A model generated the notes under the pieces. That model searched no databases. It was not told the DNA's origin and saw only the letters and a program-made list of their open reading frames with translations. From Panax quinquefolius (lineage: Eukaryota; Streptophyta; Magnoliopsida; Apiales; Araliaceae): a DNA stretch of 64,000 bases. Shown here in pieces: positions 1-11,075 of the stretch. The first letter of the stretch is position 1, and every line of letters begins with the position of its first letter. The stretch covers positions 128,288,795-128,352,794 of the forward strand of contig CM035168.1 in the NCBI GenBank assembly GCA_020205615.1, written 5' to 3'. The translations under genes and the position numbers were made by a program.

Positions 1-1941
1 GTTGTCGATATTGTGATTACAGTAATATTATTTATGAATAATTAATTATTGATTCATATGATGAGGAAAATATTGATTTATGTGGATATAGATGGAGAAA
101 ATTTTTAATGTGACAATTGTTGAAAATTGAAATTTTATCTTTTTTGATAAAATAATTAATTTAAATATATTATTATATTTTAATAATATAATAATGATGA
201 TATTTTTATGATGAATGTGGGATATATGAGTATATGTGGAGGAGGAGTATTTTTGTTACCAAAAATATTTAAAGCATGTTTTTATGTGTCGGTGGACCCC
301 ATTTCTTGATTGAAATTTGATTATAGCATAAAATCCCCGCTTGTGGATTTTGGTCAATTTTACATTTGGAATTTGGAAAAATTTTCTTCTGTAAAGTTGT
401 AGAGAATTGAATTTCCTATAAAAATTTGTGAGTTTTGAATTTTCTGACAAAAGGGCTATTTATTGTGAATTATTGAAGTTCCGAAGCTCCGAAATAATTG
501 ATTTTTGGAAGTTTAAAATATTTTAAATAACAAAAACGTTTTTTTCCTTATGGTGTGTTACACATGTGTGTTTAATGAGCTGAATTCAGTTCTTGGAAGG
601 TTGGCGTAGGAAAATTTAATTTATATATTAATATTATATTAAATTTTTTCGCTTTTGGTGTTCTAAGCATTTTCCTATAAATAAGGTGCTTAGGTTAGAA
701 TTGAAAATTACACCGTAAATGAAGTTTTCTCTCTATATTATCGAGCGTATTCTTGTGAGTATTTTGAGTATATTTTGAGTATTGCTATACTAAGATAAGT
801 TCAAGTCATAGCTTTATATCCTGTTTAAGCTAAATCTTGATCTTTCGAGGTAAGGGATATTATTTTTTAATGATATTATTTATTCAAATATCATTATGTC
901 AAGTATTGATCCGAACTTTTAATCAAATTTGGAACTTTTAGTGTCGGAGTTACTATTCACGTATACGACATTTATTCACATATACCTTATCTTATTCATT
1001 TAATACGACATAATTATTCATCAAAAAATAAAATTTTCCTTTTCATCAAAAAAATATCATTCTCGGATACTAGCTTTGATTGTATCCATGTTTTGATCAT
1101 TCTTGAATTTTACACCACTATGATTATTTTTGAGGTATTGTTGGACATGGATAAAACAAAGTACTGAATCCTTAATCCTTAATCCTTGTCATTTTGTTTC
1201 ACCGGATTCGCTTTTCTTTAAAATATTTTCATCATCCTCGGTCTTAAATGATGATATTATTGAATATCTTTGGCCTGTAGTGCGAAGATGAATGATTTCG
1301 ATGAATATCTTTGGCGTAGTAGTAAAAGATGAGCAGTGTTTAGAATAACATGACCAATCGATGAATATCTTTGGCAGTAGTGCAAAGATGAATATTTGAT
1401 TCAGTATATATATTGATTGATGTTACAGGGGATAAAGATAGACGATGAACTTTTAAATTCATACATAGAAGATAGTAGTTTGCATTCTCTACTTAACTCT
1501 TCTAATGAATTATTATTTTCGCTATGAATATTGATTTAAAACTTGTTGTCTATTGTATTCTATTAGATTTTTCTCTGTTGAAGACTAACGATAATTTGTT
1601 GTATATTATCTTAGTCATAATATTCTTTACTGGGCTAGTTGAGCTCACCCTTTTCCTTTTTGTTCTATTTTTCTTCTCGGGATGCGAGAATATAAGCGAA
1701 GTACGAGCCTGGGTATGGAATGAAGGTTCTAGAGAGAGTTGTTTAGTAGTCCTCACCATTTTGTAAAATAATGTATCAATAAATATGATGAGGATTTATT
1801 TGAGTATAGATATTATACAGAAGATAATATTTGTATTCAAACTCACAGTTTTACTGTTGTAATAATAAAGTTGTAGTTGTTTCTGTACCATGTATTGACA
1901 ACTCAGAATGGGTGATGTATACCTATTTTGGGGGCGTCACA
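1..1941 (+). mobile_element. Long LTR of a Ty3/gypsy element, 3' portion (left end outside window)
   Basis: This stretch is repeated, with small differences, at 13440-14726 plus 20604-21238, and its last part again at 26802-27088. It ends with the same terminal motif GGGGGCGTCACA seen at the right edge of the P450 insertion, so 1941 is an LTR end (…CA). By comparison with the copy starting at 12781, about 670 bp of LTR lie left of the window, giving an LTR near 2.6 kb. A short unit with core GATGAATATCTTTGGC recurs about three times between 1259 and 1390. Open frames here (for example 1524-1766) are also present in the other LTR copies and are not genes. Whether this is a solo LTR or the 3' LTR of a whole element depends on sequence to the left. 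Confidence 0.85.
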
Positions 1942-2829
1942 CTTACTATTTCAAAATAATAAATAGAGGAAATTTGATTTTATTTATAATAAGTTGGGGT
2001 CTTACAACCTCTCCTCCTTATGAAATTTCGTCTTCGAAATTGACGTACGTACCTAGTGTTTCGAAAAGGTGAGGATACCTCGCTTTCATTTTCGTTTCCA
2101 ATTCCCAGGTCATTTTCTCAATAGCATGGTTTTTCCACAAAACATTAACTTGTGGTATGACCTTTTCAGACGTAAGACATACTCCCTTCCTATCCAAGAT
2201 CTTGACAGTACCTACTGCGACGTTAAGTCTTCTATTATCTCATCCGGTTCTAACTCAATAACGTGGGTTGGGTCTTTCACATATTTACGAAGCACAGATA
2301 TATGAAAAACATTATGAACACGAGACATACTTGGAGGTAACGCAAGTCTATAGGCTACATTTTCTACTCTGTCAAAAATTTGAAATGGACCAATAAATCG
2401 TGGATTGAGCTTTTCTCTCTTCCCGAATCTTGTAATTCCCTTGCATGGGGGCAACACGCAACAATACATGATCCCCTATACTAAATTCCACGTCCTTTCG
2501 ATGAAGATTCACATAACTCTTTTGTCGATCTTGAGCCGTTTGTATACGTTATCGAATTATTTGGATCTTTTAAAGTATCATATGCGCATTAACTCGAGTC
2601 CCAACAATGTTGCTTCACCCACGTCATCCCAACATATTGGAGAGCGACACTTTCGTCCATACAATGCTTCGAATGGAGCCACACCTATACTTGCCTGATA
2701 ACTGTCGTTGTAGGAGAATTCCACCAATAATAAATACTTATCCCAACTCCTTTTGAAATCAACTCTTACTATTTCAAAATAATAAAAAGTGAAAATTTGA
2801 TTTTATTTATAATAAGTTGGGGTCTTACA
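1942..2829 (-). mobile_element. Truncated minus-strand Ty3/gypsy element of the same family
   Basis: Read on the minus strand, 2829 down to about 2752 is an LTR start (TGTAAGACCCCAACTTATTA). It joins directly to the integrase C-terminal coding region, followed by a polypurine tract at about 2007-2019 (rc AAGGAGGAGAGGT) and then a second LTR start at 2006-1942. This is the order 5' LTR, pol, PPT, 3' LTR, but gag, protease, reverse transcriptase and most of both LTRs are missing. The second LTR start is cut after 65 bp by the plus-strand LTR ending at 1941, which suggests nested insertion. Confidence 0.8.
2212..2752 (-). pseudogene. Ty3/gypsy integrase C-terminal fragment
   Basis: The minus-strand translation reads through family-typical blocks: YNDSYQASIGVAPFEALYGR, then KCRSPICWDDVGE, then KLNPRFIGPFQIFDRV and LPPSMSRVHNVFHISVLRKY, the C-terminal end of gypsy integrases. 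There are several in-frame stops and a frame change near 2470-2620, so it is not functional. The last 86 codons (2469 down to 2212) are open. This is the only part of pol left in the element. Confidence 0.85.
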
Positions 2830-2998
2830 TGAGACGTCTTAAACACTTAAATAACAATAATATTTTATTATTTTATCCCTTTAAACTATATATATACTGA
2901 ACAAGTAGTATATAATTTTGTGAAACAAAGTGTTGAATAATTTTTGTCATTGAAATAATAATAATCAAAGTAAACAAGTCAAGTAGTGGATAAACTTT

Positions 2999-3054
<56 letters not shown>

Positions 3055-3153
3055 TTAATTTGGATCGCATTTTAATTACTCCCCCTTGGTAAAATAGTGA
3101 ATCACTCACATTCCAAATAAGTGATTTACATCAAATTCCATTCCAAATAAGAA
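2830..3153. repeat. AT-rich spacer with compound (TA)n/(GA)n microsatellite
   Basis: Perfect TA repeats run from about 3002 to 3030 and pass directly into GA repeats to about 3054. The rest is AT-rich with no gene signal. The minus-strand open frame across it (2873-3109) encodes only the repeat and is not a gene. Confidence 0.8.
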
Positions 3154-3440
3154 CTCCCACCGTTCCTAAATAAGTGATGTTTTAGAAGAAAAAATTTATT
3201 TCAATTTATTTGTTGTTTACAACTTTTTTGAAGAATAAATTATTTATTTTTCTATATCACCCTTACCTTCTCTCATTGTCCAAAGAAATTCTCACCCTTA
3301 GTATTAATAATTTTCAACTTTCCATAAAGGGATAGTGATGAAATTTCATACAAATTTTAATTATAAAATGATAGTATTAAATAACTTTTTTAATTAATAT
3401 ATAAAAACCTTAAATGATACTTATTTAGGAATGGAGGGAG
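3154..3440. mobile_element. Stowaway-like MITE
   Basis: The ends form terminal inverted repeats: left CTCCCACCGTTCCTAAATAA, right (reverse complement) CTCCCTCCATTCCTAAATAA. The element is 287 bp, AT-rich and non-coding. TA follows the right end; the left flank is AA, so the expected TA duplication is degraded on that side. The CTCCCTCC start is typical of Stowaway MITEs of the Tc1/mariner superfamily. Confidence 0.7.
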
Positions 3441-3843
3441 TAGTAATTTAATAAGGTTGAGTCCCACATGAGTAATTAGTGGTGACATGAATTACGGACT
3501 TCATTCAGGTCGCTCGGTATGCATGGGCCTGTGTCGGCACCAAAGCGTCAAAGATGCACATTAATTACTACTACTCTCAATACATTCGATCCAAATTTAT
3601 TTATATTCTTAATTCACCTATATTATTACTACTTTATTAGTAAAAGATATTCATTTCTAAAATTAATCGTCTTATTATATCTCACTTTCAGTATTGTGTA
3701 TATTAATTATTATGAAATTAAATACCAAATAAATTAAATAGTAAATATAAAATACATATTTCAAATACTATGATGACAAAAACATGTGTCTGAACATGAA
3801 CATGAATATAGTTATAGTTAGTTGATCACGAACAATGTTACTA

Positions 3844-4202
3844 CAGAAATTCTAGGGAGACATTTCTTTGGGGATATTCTAGCGATATATTTTTTTTTTT
3901 TTGGTTTTTTTTTTGTAGTATCTCTTAAAAAATATATAGTATTTATTTTAACCGAAATTTTTGTAAAAATCATTGTTTTAAGTATAATTTGGATACATAC
4001 AAAAAATAAAGGTCCGCATAATTGCATAACCCTGCTTTTTATATGTATCCAATTTACACCTAAAACACTGTTTTTTACAAAAATTTCAGTTGAAATAAAT
4101 ACTATACATTTTTTAAGAGTTACTACAAAAAAAAAACCAAAAAAATAAAATAAAATAATGTCGCTAGAATGTCCACACAAAAATGTTCCCCTAGAATTAC
4201 TC
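3844..4202. mobile_element. Foldback Mutator-like MITE with 9-bp target duplication
   Basis: The two halves are near-complete inverted copies of about 170 bp, so both strands give similar open frames. Flanking 9-bp direct repeats ATGTTACTA lie at 3835-3843 and 4203-4211. Nine-base target duplications with long TIRs are characteristic of Mutator-like elements. Ends read CAGAAATTCTAGGG (left) and GAGTAATTCTAGGGG (right, reverse complement). No transposase is present, so it must have been mobilised in trans. Apparent proteins of 108 and 128 residues here are products of the palindrome. Confidence 0.8.
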
Positions 4203-4211
4203 ATGTTACTA

Positions 4212-4672
4212 TCACATAAAAAAGAGTTACATAATACTCACATACACACATATGCATATATGCATATTGTGGACTCTTATTTTTTAAACACGTTATTTTA
4301 TATATATATATAAAAAAAAATCATATTTTAAATTTAAATACTTCTTGTTTTGGCGGTGGGGTCAACGGTGGCGCATAAAACATTCAAAATTTTAATATCT
4401 CCGTGATTGGGGGGGGGGGGGGGGCATACATACATACTCTCTCTCTCAAGTCTCACAATTCGGCACGTAACAACTTAGTAGAAGCCAAACCCAATACGCG
4501 TCTCCAAACACGGCGAATGCTATAATAACGGAAAGGTATGGGCGCCCACCAACTAACCAACAATAAGTCTCTCTCTCTATCTCTCTTTTTAAGTATTACT
4601 AGTAGTGGAGTAATTAATTAGCTAGCTGCACTTATTTCTCTCCCTCTATCTTCTCAGCCAAATTGCAAAACA
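4212..4672 (+). promoter_or_regulatory. Upstream region of PMEI-1
   Basis: Contains an unusual run of 16 G at 4409-4424, CT-rich tracts at about 4438-4447 and 4569-4585, and a CT-rich leader (4640-4655) just before the ATG. A weak TATA candidate (CTATAATAA) lies near 4520, about 150 bp from the start codon, and an AACTAACCAACAA stretch near 4551 resembles MYB AC elements. None of these assignments is certain. Confidence 0.35.
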
Positions 4673-5272
4673 ATGGCAGTAACAACATCTACCCTTCTTC
4701 TTCTTCCAATCATATCCCTACTCCTATCTCTTTCCCGTCCGGCGGAGTCTTCCGTCGTGCCGTCGACTAATTTCATCGACTCCTCCTGCAGGGTCGCAAC
4801 CTATCCTCCGGTGTGCGTACAATCTCTCTCTGTCTACGCCAAAACCATTCGGCAAAGCCCACAACAACTGACCCAAACCGCCTTGGAAGTGAGCCTGACC
4901 AGAACCAAATCGGCCCAAACGTTTATGAAGAGGCTGACCAAATTCAAGGGGTTGAAGGCTATACAGTACGCGGCCATAAGGGACTGTTTGGATGAAGTCG
5001 AAGATAGTCTGGACCGGGTGAGCAAATCCTGCCAAGAAATGAAGGGCGTAGGTGGGTCCAAGGGGAACGACTTCACGTGGCGAATGAGCAATGTTGAGAC
5101 TTGGGTTAGTGCTGCGCTCACTGATGAGAACACTTGCATGGACGGGTTCGCGGGTCGGGCCATGGATGATAAAATTAAGGCGTCGGTTAGGGCACAGATC
5201 GTGGGTGTTGCACATGTTACTAGTAATGCACTTGCGTTAGTTAATAACTTTGCCGCAAAGCATACACACTAA
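4673..5272 (+). CDS. PMEI-domain protein (pectin methylesterase / invertase inhibitor family), PMEI-1
   Basis: A complete 199-residue single-exon gene. Residues 1 to about 26 form a hydrophobic signal peptide, so the product should be secreted to the cell wall. The mature part carries the family's cysteine pattern: C39 and C48 (SSCRVATYPPVC), C105 (RDCLDE) and C155 (ENTCMDGF), expected to form two disulfides, plus a fifth cysteine at 120. The block TWVSAALTDENTC and the C-terminal LALVNNFA helix are typical of plant PMEI proteins. Family members bind and block pectin methylesterases, or in some cases acid invertases; sequence alone does not separate the two. The first ATG precedes the signal peptide directly, supporting the start. 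Length is normal for the family. It is closest to the frameshifted copy at 33331. Confidence 0.93.
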   Translation: MAVTTSTLLLLPIISLLLSLSRPAESSVVPSTNFIDSSCRVATYPPVCVQSLSVYAKTIRQSPQQLTQTALEVSLTRTKSAQTFMKRLTKFKGLKAIQYAAIRDCLDEVEDSLDRVSKSCQEMKGVGGSKGNDFTWRMSNVETWVSAALTDENTCMDGFAGRAMDDKIKASVRAQIVGVAHVTSNALALVNNFAAKHTH

Positions 5273-8200
5273 AAACGATGATGCGGCCGCCTGAAATGTA
5301 AAACTATCCCTCCTATTTGTACCTCTTTTGCAAAACTCACTCTTCAATTTTATTTTATTTTTGCAAAACTCTACCTCTCCAAGATTATGAATTGTGCCCT
5401 TTATATACTTTTTTGTTAAAAAATTATTTCACTCCAATTCATCTCTTAAAAATATTATCTTTAAAATACTCATTTTATTTCATTTGCTTTCAATTAACAA
5501 AAAAAACTCACAATACCAACAAACATTTGATACTTTTCACTTTCTCTCTCCTTTATGTCAATCAATTATTATTTATTTTGGTTTCATTGCCTTTGATATA
5601 TTTTCTTGCGGTCTTAATAATAAGAAAAATTGATCGACACATGTTTATATAATTCATTTAATCTATATTTTTATAGTGTTAAATGAAATATTTAATGATG
5701 ACTGTTAAAAATCGAGACTAAGTTTGATATTTTAATATGGGTCTTGTGTGCGAGACATTAACTTATCAAAACAAAATAATAATCAATTAACAAATAACAA
5801 ATATAGAGAATGAGATGCATGTATTAAGCAATTTAGGGTTTCAAATATGATATTATTGTGAATTTTGTTTTATTTATTGGAAGTCGTTTGAGTGAAATAG
5901 AAGGATCATTATTAGAAAGTTAAAATTTTTAAATGATGATTTAGATGAAATAATTTGACTATGTGAAGAATTTTAACAAAAATATACCTAAAAGGTGAGT
6001 TTTGCATAATTAATACATCTTGAAGGAAGAGTTATAAAAATAAAATTAGAAAAATAAAATTATTATTAGAAACTAGAGGCTCTTTCTCCACAGTGGAGTT
6101 TTATTTTTAATGGAAGTTATAGGGTGAATTTTACAAAAATAAAATTAGAGGGTGAGTTTTATAAAAATATTACAAACTAGAGGCTCTTTCTCCACAGTGG
6201 AGTTTGTTACGTGTCAAGTCATTTTAAATGTTTTGTAATGTGAATTGGTTTGTTACACTACTAATCTTGAGTTATTGATAATCATATATCGGGTAAATTA
6301 TTAATATTTTTGGTAATCAGATAATTAGATAATTGAAAATATGTAATAATGTGATAATACCATAGAGTGGTTATCTTAAAAATTTTATTTCACCAAAAAT
6401 TGATAATGATATATCTTGCGACTTTATATATATGTTAATTTTTTAATTACGAGTTTACGTGAATAATTATAGTTGTTAATATTTTGACGACATATCTAAT
6501 ATAATGGACCAATTTTATAATCTTATCAAATCTCAAGTATTGATATACGTTGCAATCGCAGTTCGACAAAAAACTATCGCAATACATATCAAGACTCAAC
6601 AAAAACATAATTCATAATTAAGACATAAATATTTTTATTAGTCACAATTTATATTTATTTTTAATTTTTTTGGTTTTCTTTTTATCGACATGTTTAGCTT
6701 AACTAATTAAAATAACTCATTATCCATACAAAATATGTGGTGTTGCTTGTTATTTATTATTATAAGTACAATTTATTATTAATGACATACTTGACAAATT
6801 TTGTACTTAATAATTGAATAAATTATGAATTGTTATTTTATAAACATATTATATTTTTAGTACGATTTACTAAGTAATACAGAACAGAAATAAACAATAT
6901 ATATTACCCTTTTATTATCGATAATCAAATACTCAGTAATCTGTATTTAAAGACCTATAACAAATACCCCTTAAATTTAGCCCAAATTTTGGGCTCAATA
7001 ATAATAATAAAAAGATCATTTCTCTATGTCTCTCATATATTAATGCTATGTACGTTTGAATTAAAAGATTAAAATAATTTAAAGAATGAATATTTGGTGA
7101 TCATTTTTGGGCGAATAAAAATCATTGTGATAGCATAAAATGTATTTCCATTTTCTTAAATTTCATTTAATGAGAGAGGTGGTGGAATGGGATGCATGCT
7201 CTCACAACATAACACGTCAAGAATAATTCATTTATTTCATTCATCATAGAAAATAGGTTATATTAATTAGTACTCCAATAAATACATGAGTTTGGAGTAT
7301 TTAAGATAAATAAAAATACTAAAATATTTATCTTAAATTTAAACTACATTAATCCTAATCCTAACAACTTGACAAATATAAAACTATTCTAAATAACATA
7401 CAAATATTATTTCACTAATAGTTCTAATTGAGTGAAAATATATAATAATTATGTCATTTTATTACATCACCACCGACAACATTCAAACATATTTCGTTAC
7501 TTCCTGCATTCTATTCCTTCAAAGTTCAATCCAAGCATATCATTACTTGCACAGCTAAAGAACTTTAAAACGAACCAAACATTTCAGTTTCGATTTGAAT
7601 TCGCTAAACTAAAAGTTTGATTCGAGTTCAACTCGAAATATAAATAATTTAAATATGAACAAATTTTAAAATTCAATAAATTACTCAAACCCTTTCAAAT
7701 TGTAATTTTCTATTGATACGTAGATTATATATCCATTGAAAAGTTCAAACGCTTTCGTGCTAATTAGAAGCGTCTTTCACTTCGTTAATTAAACGAATCT
7801 CAATCAAATCTTAATTCATAATCGATAAATTTTATGAACTAAATTTAAACAACTCAATATTCTACTCTACTCGGTACTTAAGAACGGATGCAAAATTTAC
7901 AAATCAAGGAAAGTATAGGTAAACAACCTAACTTTCAACTCATGGTGATCAGTTAAGCATACCATTAAGCTTGAAGAGACCCGAGTGGGGGTGGTGGTGG
8001 GGACGTTAAAAAGTACCAGTAACAGCAACTAACACTAATCTTGAGTAGTTGAGTTTGACTGGGTGGAATGAAATTAATAGAATGAATGAGTAATTAAAAG
8101 TCAACTTCACCAATTAATCACTTTTTGATATGTTTTGTTGGTCAATTACGATAGAGGTCTCATTCTTAATTCCTTAATTCATAGCCTCTCAAATAATACA

Positions 8201-9030
8201 TTTTTACTTTTTAGGGATGGGTTTTACTCATGTAATATATTTTGCCAGAAATTATTTATAACTAAATTAACTGACTTATATCATGTAAAACAATGCTAAA
8301 ACTATGTAGTATGAATTTTCTTTCTCTCTTTCTATAAATCTTCTTACTTTTTACTGGAACCTATACTTGTGAACCAACTTAAATTTGGAACTATCATTTC
8401 AAAAGATAGGAGGGATACCATAAGTTAGCTAGGGGCTGGGGAAATGATCTGTAACAAACATTTTTTCAGTCTTTAAATCAATTGTATATATTATCTTTTT
8501 TTTTAAAAAAAAAATAATAAATTTTAATCTTTAAAGTGATCACTATTAATTAAGAAACTATCATCCAAAAATTTATATCCAACAAATATATCCTATGCAA
8601 GCCTTTTATATTCATTAAAAAAGAGAATAAGAAAAGAAAAAGGAAATATATACAACTTTATTTTATTTTTTTAGGACGGATAAAGTATTAACCGAAAGAG
8701 AGAGAGAGAAGAACAAATCCTATACATAGGCGGGGAAGATAGTGGGGGAATGCAAGAAGGAAATAAATAGTTGGGCCAATGGGCCATAATCCATCACACA
8801 CAGGAGTAGTATATACTACTCCATAATTAATGTTAAACCACAAATTCATTCTACTTCTACATATATGGCACATTGACCGGCCAAATCCTCACCATGTATG
8901 CATGTCCTTGTACGTAGTCGTAGCAGTGCGATAAAATCTATTATATATACTAAATCACAGTACATAACACAATAAATTAATATTTGTCATTCTAAAAAAT
9001 TAACACCTGTGCTCCCTAATTAATAATTCT
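5273..9030. other. Intergenic AT-rich DNA, mostly without recognisable features
   Basis: No gene was recognised. Between about 5327 and 6205 there are short inverted and direct repeats, described separately. The rest is AT-rich with short open frames that lack protein-like content. Confidence 0.6.
6070..6205. repeat. 32-bp direct repeat pair within an inverted-repeat region
   Basis: A 32-bp unit containing GGCTCTTTCTCCACAGTGGA occurs at 6070-6101 and 6174-6205. The sequence between the copies (GAATTTTACAAAAATAAAAT…GGTGAGTTTT) is an approximate inverted copy of 5327-5385 (TTTTGCAAAACTCACTCTTC…). The pieces may be the decayed ends of one non-autonomous transposon of about 0.9 kb, but I found no target duplication. 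Confidence 0.5.
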
Positions 9031-9703
9031 TATTACCCTTGATAAAAATACCCAACTAATATAACAAATGAGTTGAAACAAACCTAAATTCATTCCCCTA
9101 AATCTGGAATCAACTTTTCAAATACGGCAACTAAATTCATTCTGTATTTGTTAAAATTCGTTCAAACGGCGAAGAATAAGCAGTCCCAAAGGATGAACAT
9201 CCTAATTCGTTCAAATTCCCTAGAGACGGCGAAGAACAATCAGACCCAAAGGCTGAACATCCTGAATCAGACCCAAAGAAGAAGCATACCACGGCGGCGA
9301 AGATTCGATCTATAAGCACACCACGACGAAGAAGAAGCAGGCCATGGTGAAGAAGAATCTAAATCAAACCCAAAGAAGAAGCAGACCGCGACGAAGAAGA
9401 ATCAGAGCATTCGATCTGTAAGACTTTTTTTTTTTTTTTTGTATCATGATGTGGAAAATAAGGGTATGAAAACATATATTAATGAGGAATTTATGGTTGA
9501 TTTTCCTAAACTTCCAAATTCGTCTGCTAAATTGGGACTTCATAGGGTAAATTTGAATGGAAATTGGGCCTCAAAACCACGACGAAAAAGAATCAGAGCA
9601 TTCACAGATAGTTTGAATTATTTTTTTTCATGTTGAGCGATTTTATTAAGTCCAATACATGTAAAAGAATAAATATCTAATGCTGAACATGCACTTTTTG
9701 CAG
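9031..9703. other. Purine-rich unassigned stretch
   Basis: 9160-9420 is dominated by GAAGAAGAAGCAG-like and CGGCGAAGA-like imperfect repeats. The segment AAGAATCAGAGCATTC occurs near 9400 and again near 9590. The 65-residue open frame at 9439-9636 matches nothing I recognise. The final bases before 9704 look like an intron 3' end (TTTTTGCAG). Confidence 0.4.
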
Positions 9704-10091
9704 AACTCAAAGGTTTGGTGAAAGGAAGAAAAATTGCTCGCGAAGTCATATCTTGGATGGATGAAAGTGTGCTCCCAGCTCATGGTTTTGATATTTCCCT
9801 CAAAGTGATTGTTCAAACCCTTCTCAACATTGGATCGAAGAGCTTTACTTGATCGATTCTTGTCTTGGAGAGATATGGTCAAGTCGTTGCAAAGATATGT
9901 CCCGATCAAGAAAAATAGATTTTGCTAATAGATGAAGTGAGTTCTTTTTGAAAAAGCGGTGCTTTCGGATAATGACCTTAACAATCGATAGAATGATGGG
10001 TTATCGACTTATATCTAATTTAGCCATTGTGAGATGGGTCTTCTCTCCAACAAATGTTGAGCAGTTTCATACATCCGATCGTTTATGGGAG
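9704..10091 (+). pseudogene. Nuclear cap-binding protein subunit 1 (CBP80/ABH1) exon fragment
   Basis: Translation in the main frame gives ELKGLVKGRKIAREVISWMD, then PAHGFDISLKVIVQTLLNIG, SKSFT and LERYGQVVAKICPDQ. After a frame change it continues IDRMMGYRLISNLAIVRWVF and SPTNVEQFHTSDRLWE. These blocks match the C-terminal half of plant CBP80/ABH1, the large subunit of the nuclear mRNA cap-binding complex. Three in-frame stops (after SKSFT, at the Q of DQEKQ, and at W in SSFW) and a frameshift kill it. Splice borders remain on both sides (…TTTTTGCAG before 9704, GTATAC after 10091), so it came from genomic DNA and not from a processed mRNA. No neighbouring CBP80 exons were identified. Confidence 0.85.
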
Positions 10092-10749
10092 GTATACCAT
10101 CCTAGCTTCTAGAGTTTTAATTTATATAATTAGATGAAATCATCATTTTCCTACTTACCTGATTAATTTCTCTTATTGAATTGTATGTAATGTATAATTA
10201 GATGAAATCATCATCTTCTTTTTTCGGAAAGACACTTTTATTGGGGCAGAATAAGCTTCTTGTGATTCACTTATTTTGGCCATTTTCTGTGTACATGTCT
10301 AGATAATTTTTTTTTATACCATGCTATGTTCGTTTAACCCATTTTGTGGGTTTGTTAGCTAATTCGTAGAACATGGTAGCAGTATATTTTAAAATTCCAT
10401 AAGATGCATATAATATGTGGCCTGTTACAGATAAAGAGACAATGCTAGAGAGGCAGATCTTCTTGTATGCGTCTTCAATGCTTGGTATTCGCAGCTTCTA
10501 CACTTGCTGAAGTAAGTCTTATAGTAAGTTTCATTTCATTATTTGCGTAAATGTAGATATGTTCATTTCTTCAAAATTACTTATTGTGAACATGGTATAT
10601 TTTCACTCTACTAGATGATCAGGAAACAGTGTTTAGTATTCTCATAACTGTTCACCAGCTTGAACATAGTTTTACAAATTAAAATATAAGTCCACTCATA
10701 AAGTACATGCATGCTGGGCCTCAATTGTTTCTAATAAGCGTAGTAGAGC
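10092..10749. other. AT-rich stretch, possibly further gene debris
   Basis: A short protein-like reading occurs near 10438-10510 (DNAREADLLVCVFNAWYSQL), which I could not assign. Nothing else is recognisable. Confidence 0.3.
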
Positions 10750-11075
10750 AAATAATATGGCTTTAAAGTACATTGAGCCTACTGTTATAAATGGTGTTCG
10801 TGTGGTCAAAAATGAAATGGATGATATGGAAATTGAGATGCTTGGATAAATTTTGGGAGGTAAAGCCCCTTTCAAAGTTGTTGAGGAGTTTGTTAGGAAA
10901 AAATGGAAGCATTATGGGCACATTGATATTTTTCTTCTCAATTCTAGGGTTTTTATTTTCAAGTTTGGGGAAACAAATATGAAGTAGAGGGTATTGGAGC
11001 AAGGGCCTTGGACTTTTGAAAACAAACCTCTTGCTTTAAAGCCTTGGTCTCCTTCGATTAGTTTGGAGTAATAGA
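10750..11075 (+). pseudogene. DUF4283-like (retroelement-associated) fragment
   Basis: Reading across stops gives GGKAPFKVVEEFVRKKWKHY, then HIDIFLLNSRVFIFKF and RVLEQGPWTFENKPLALKPW. This is the layout of the DUF4283 domain found in plant LINE- and zinc-knuckle-associated proteins. In-frame stops and a frame change interrupt it. No reverse transcriptase or poly(A) tail was identified nearby. Confidence 0.65.

Noticed and set aside
1524..1766. Hydrophobic 80-residue open frame that recurs near 20875 and 22630
   Set aside because: It lies in the LTR and recurs because the LTR recurs; LTR decay and deletions interrupt it in other copies.
3818..4204. Mirror-image open frames of 108 and 128 residues on opposite strands
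   Set aside because: They are the two readings of a palindromic MITE, rich in K and F from homopolymers, with no gene features.
4409..4424. Run of 16 G as a possible G-quadruplex or promoter signal
   Set aside because: A single homopolymer, also prone to sequencing error; no support for function.
4724..5215. 163-residue minus-strand open frame
   Set aside because: Shadow of PMEI-1, which has a signal peptide and conserved cysteines.
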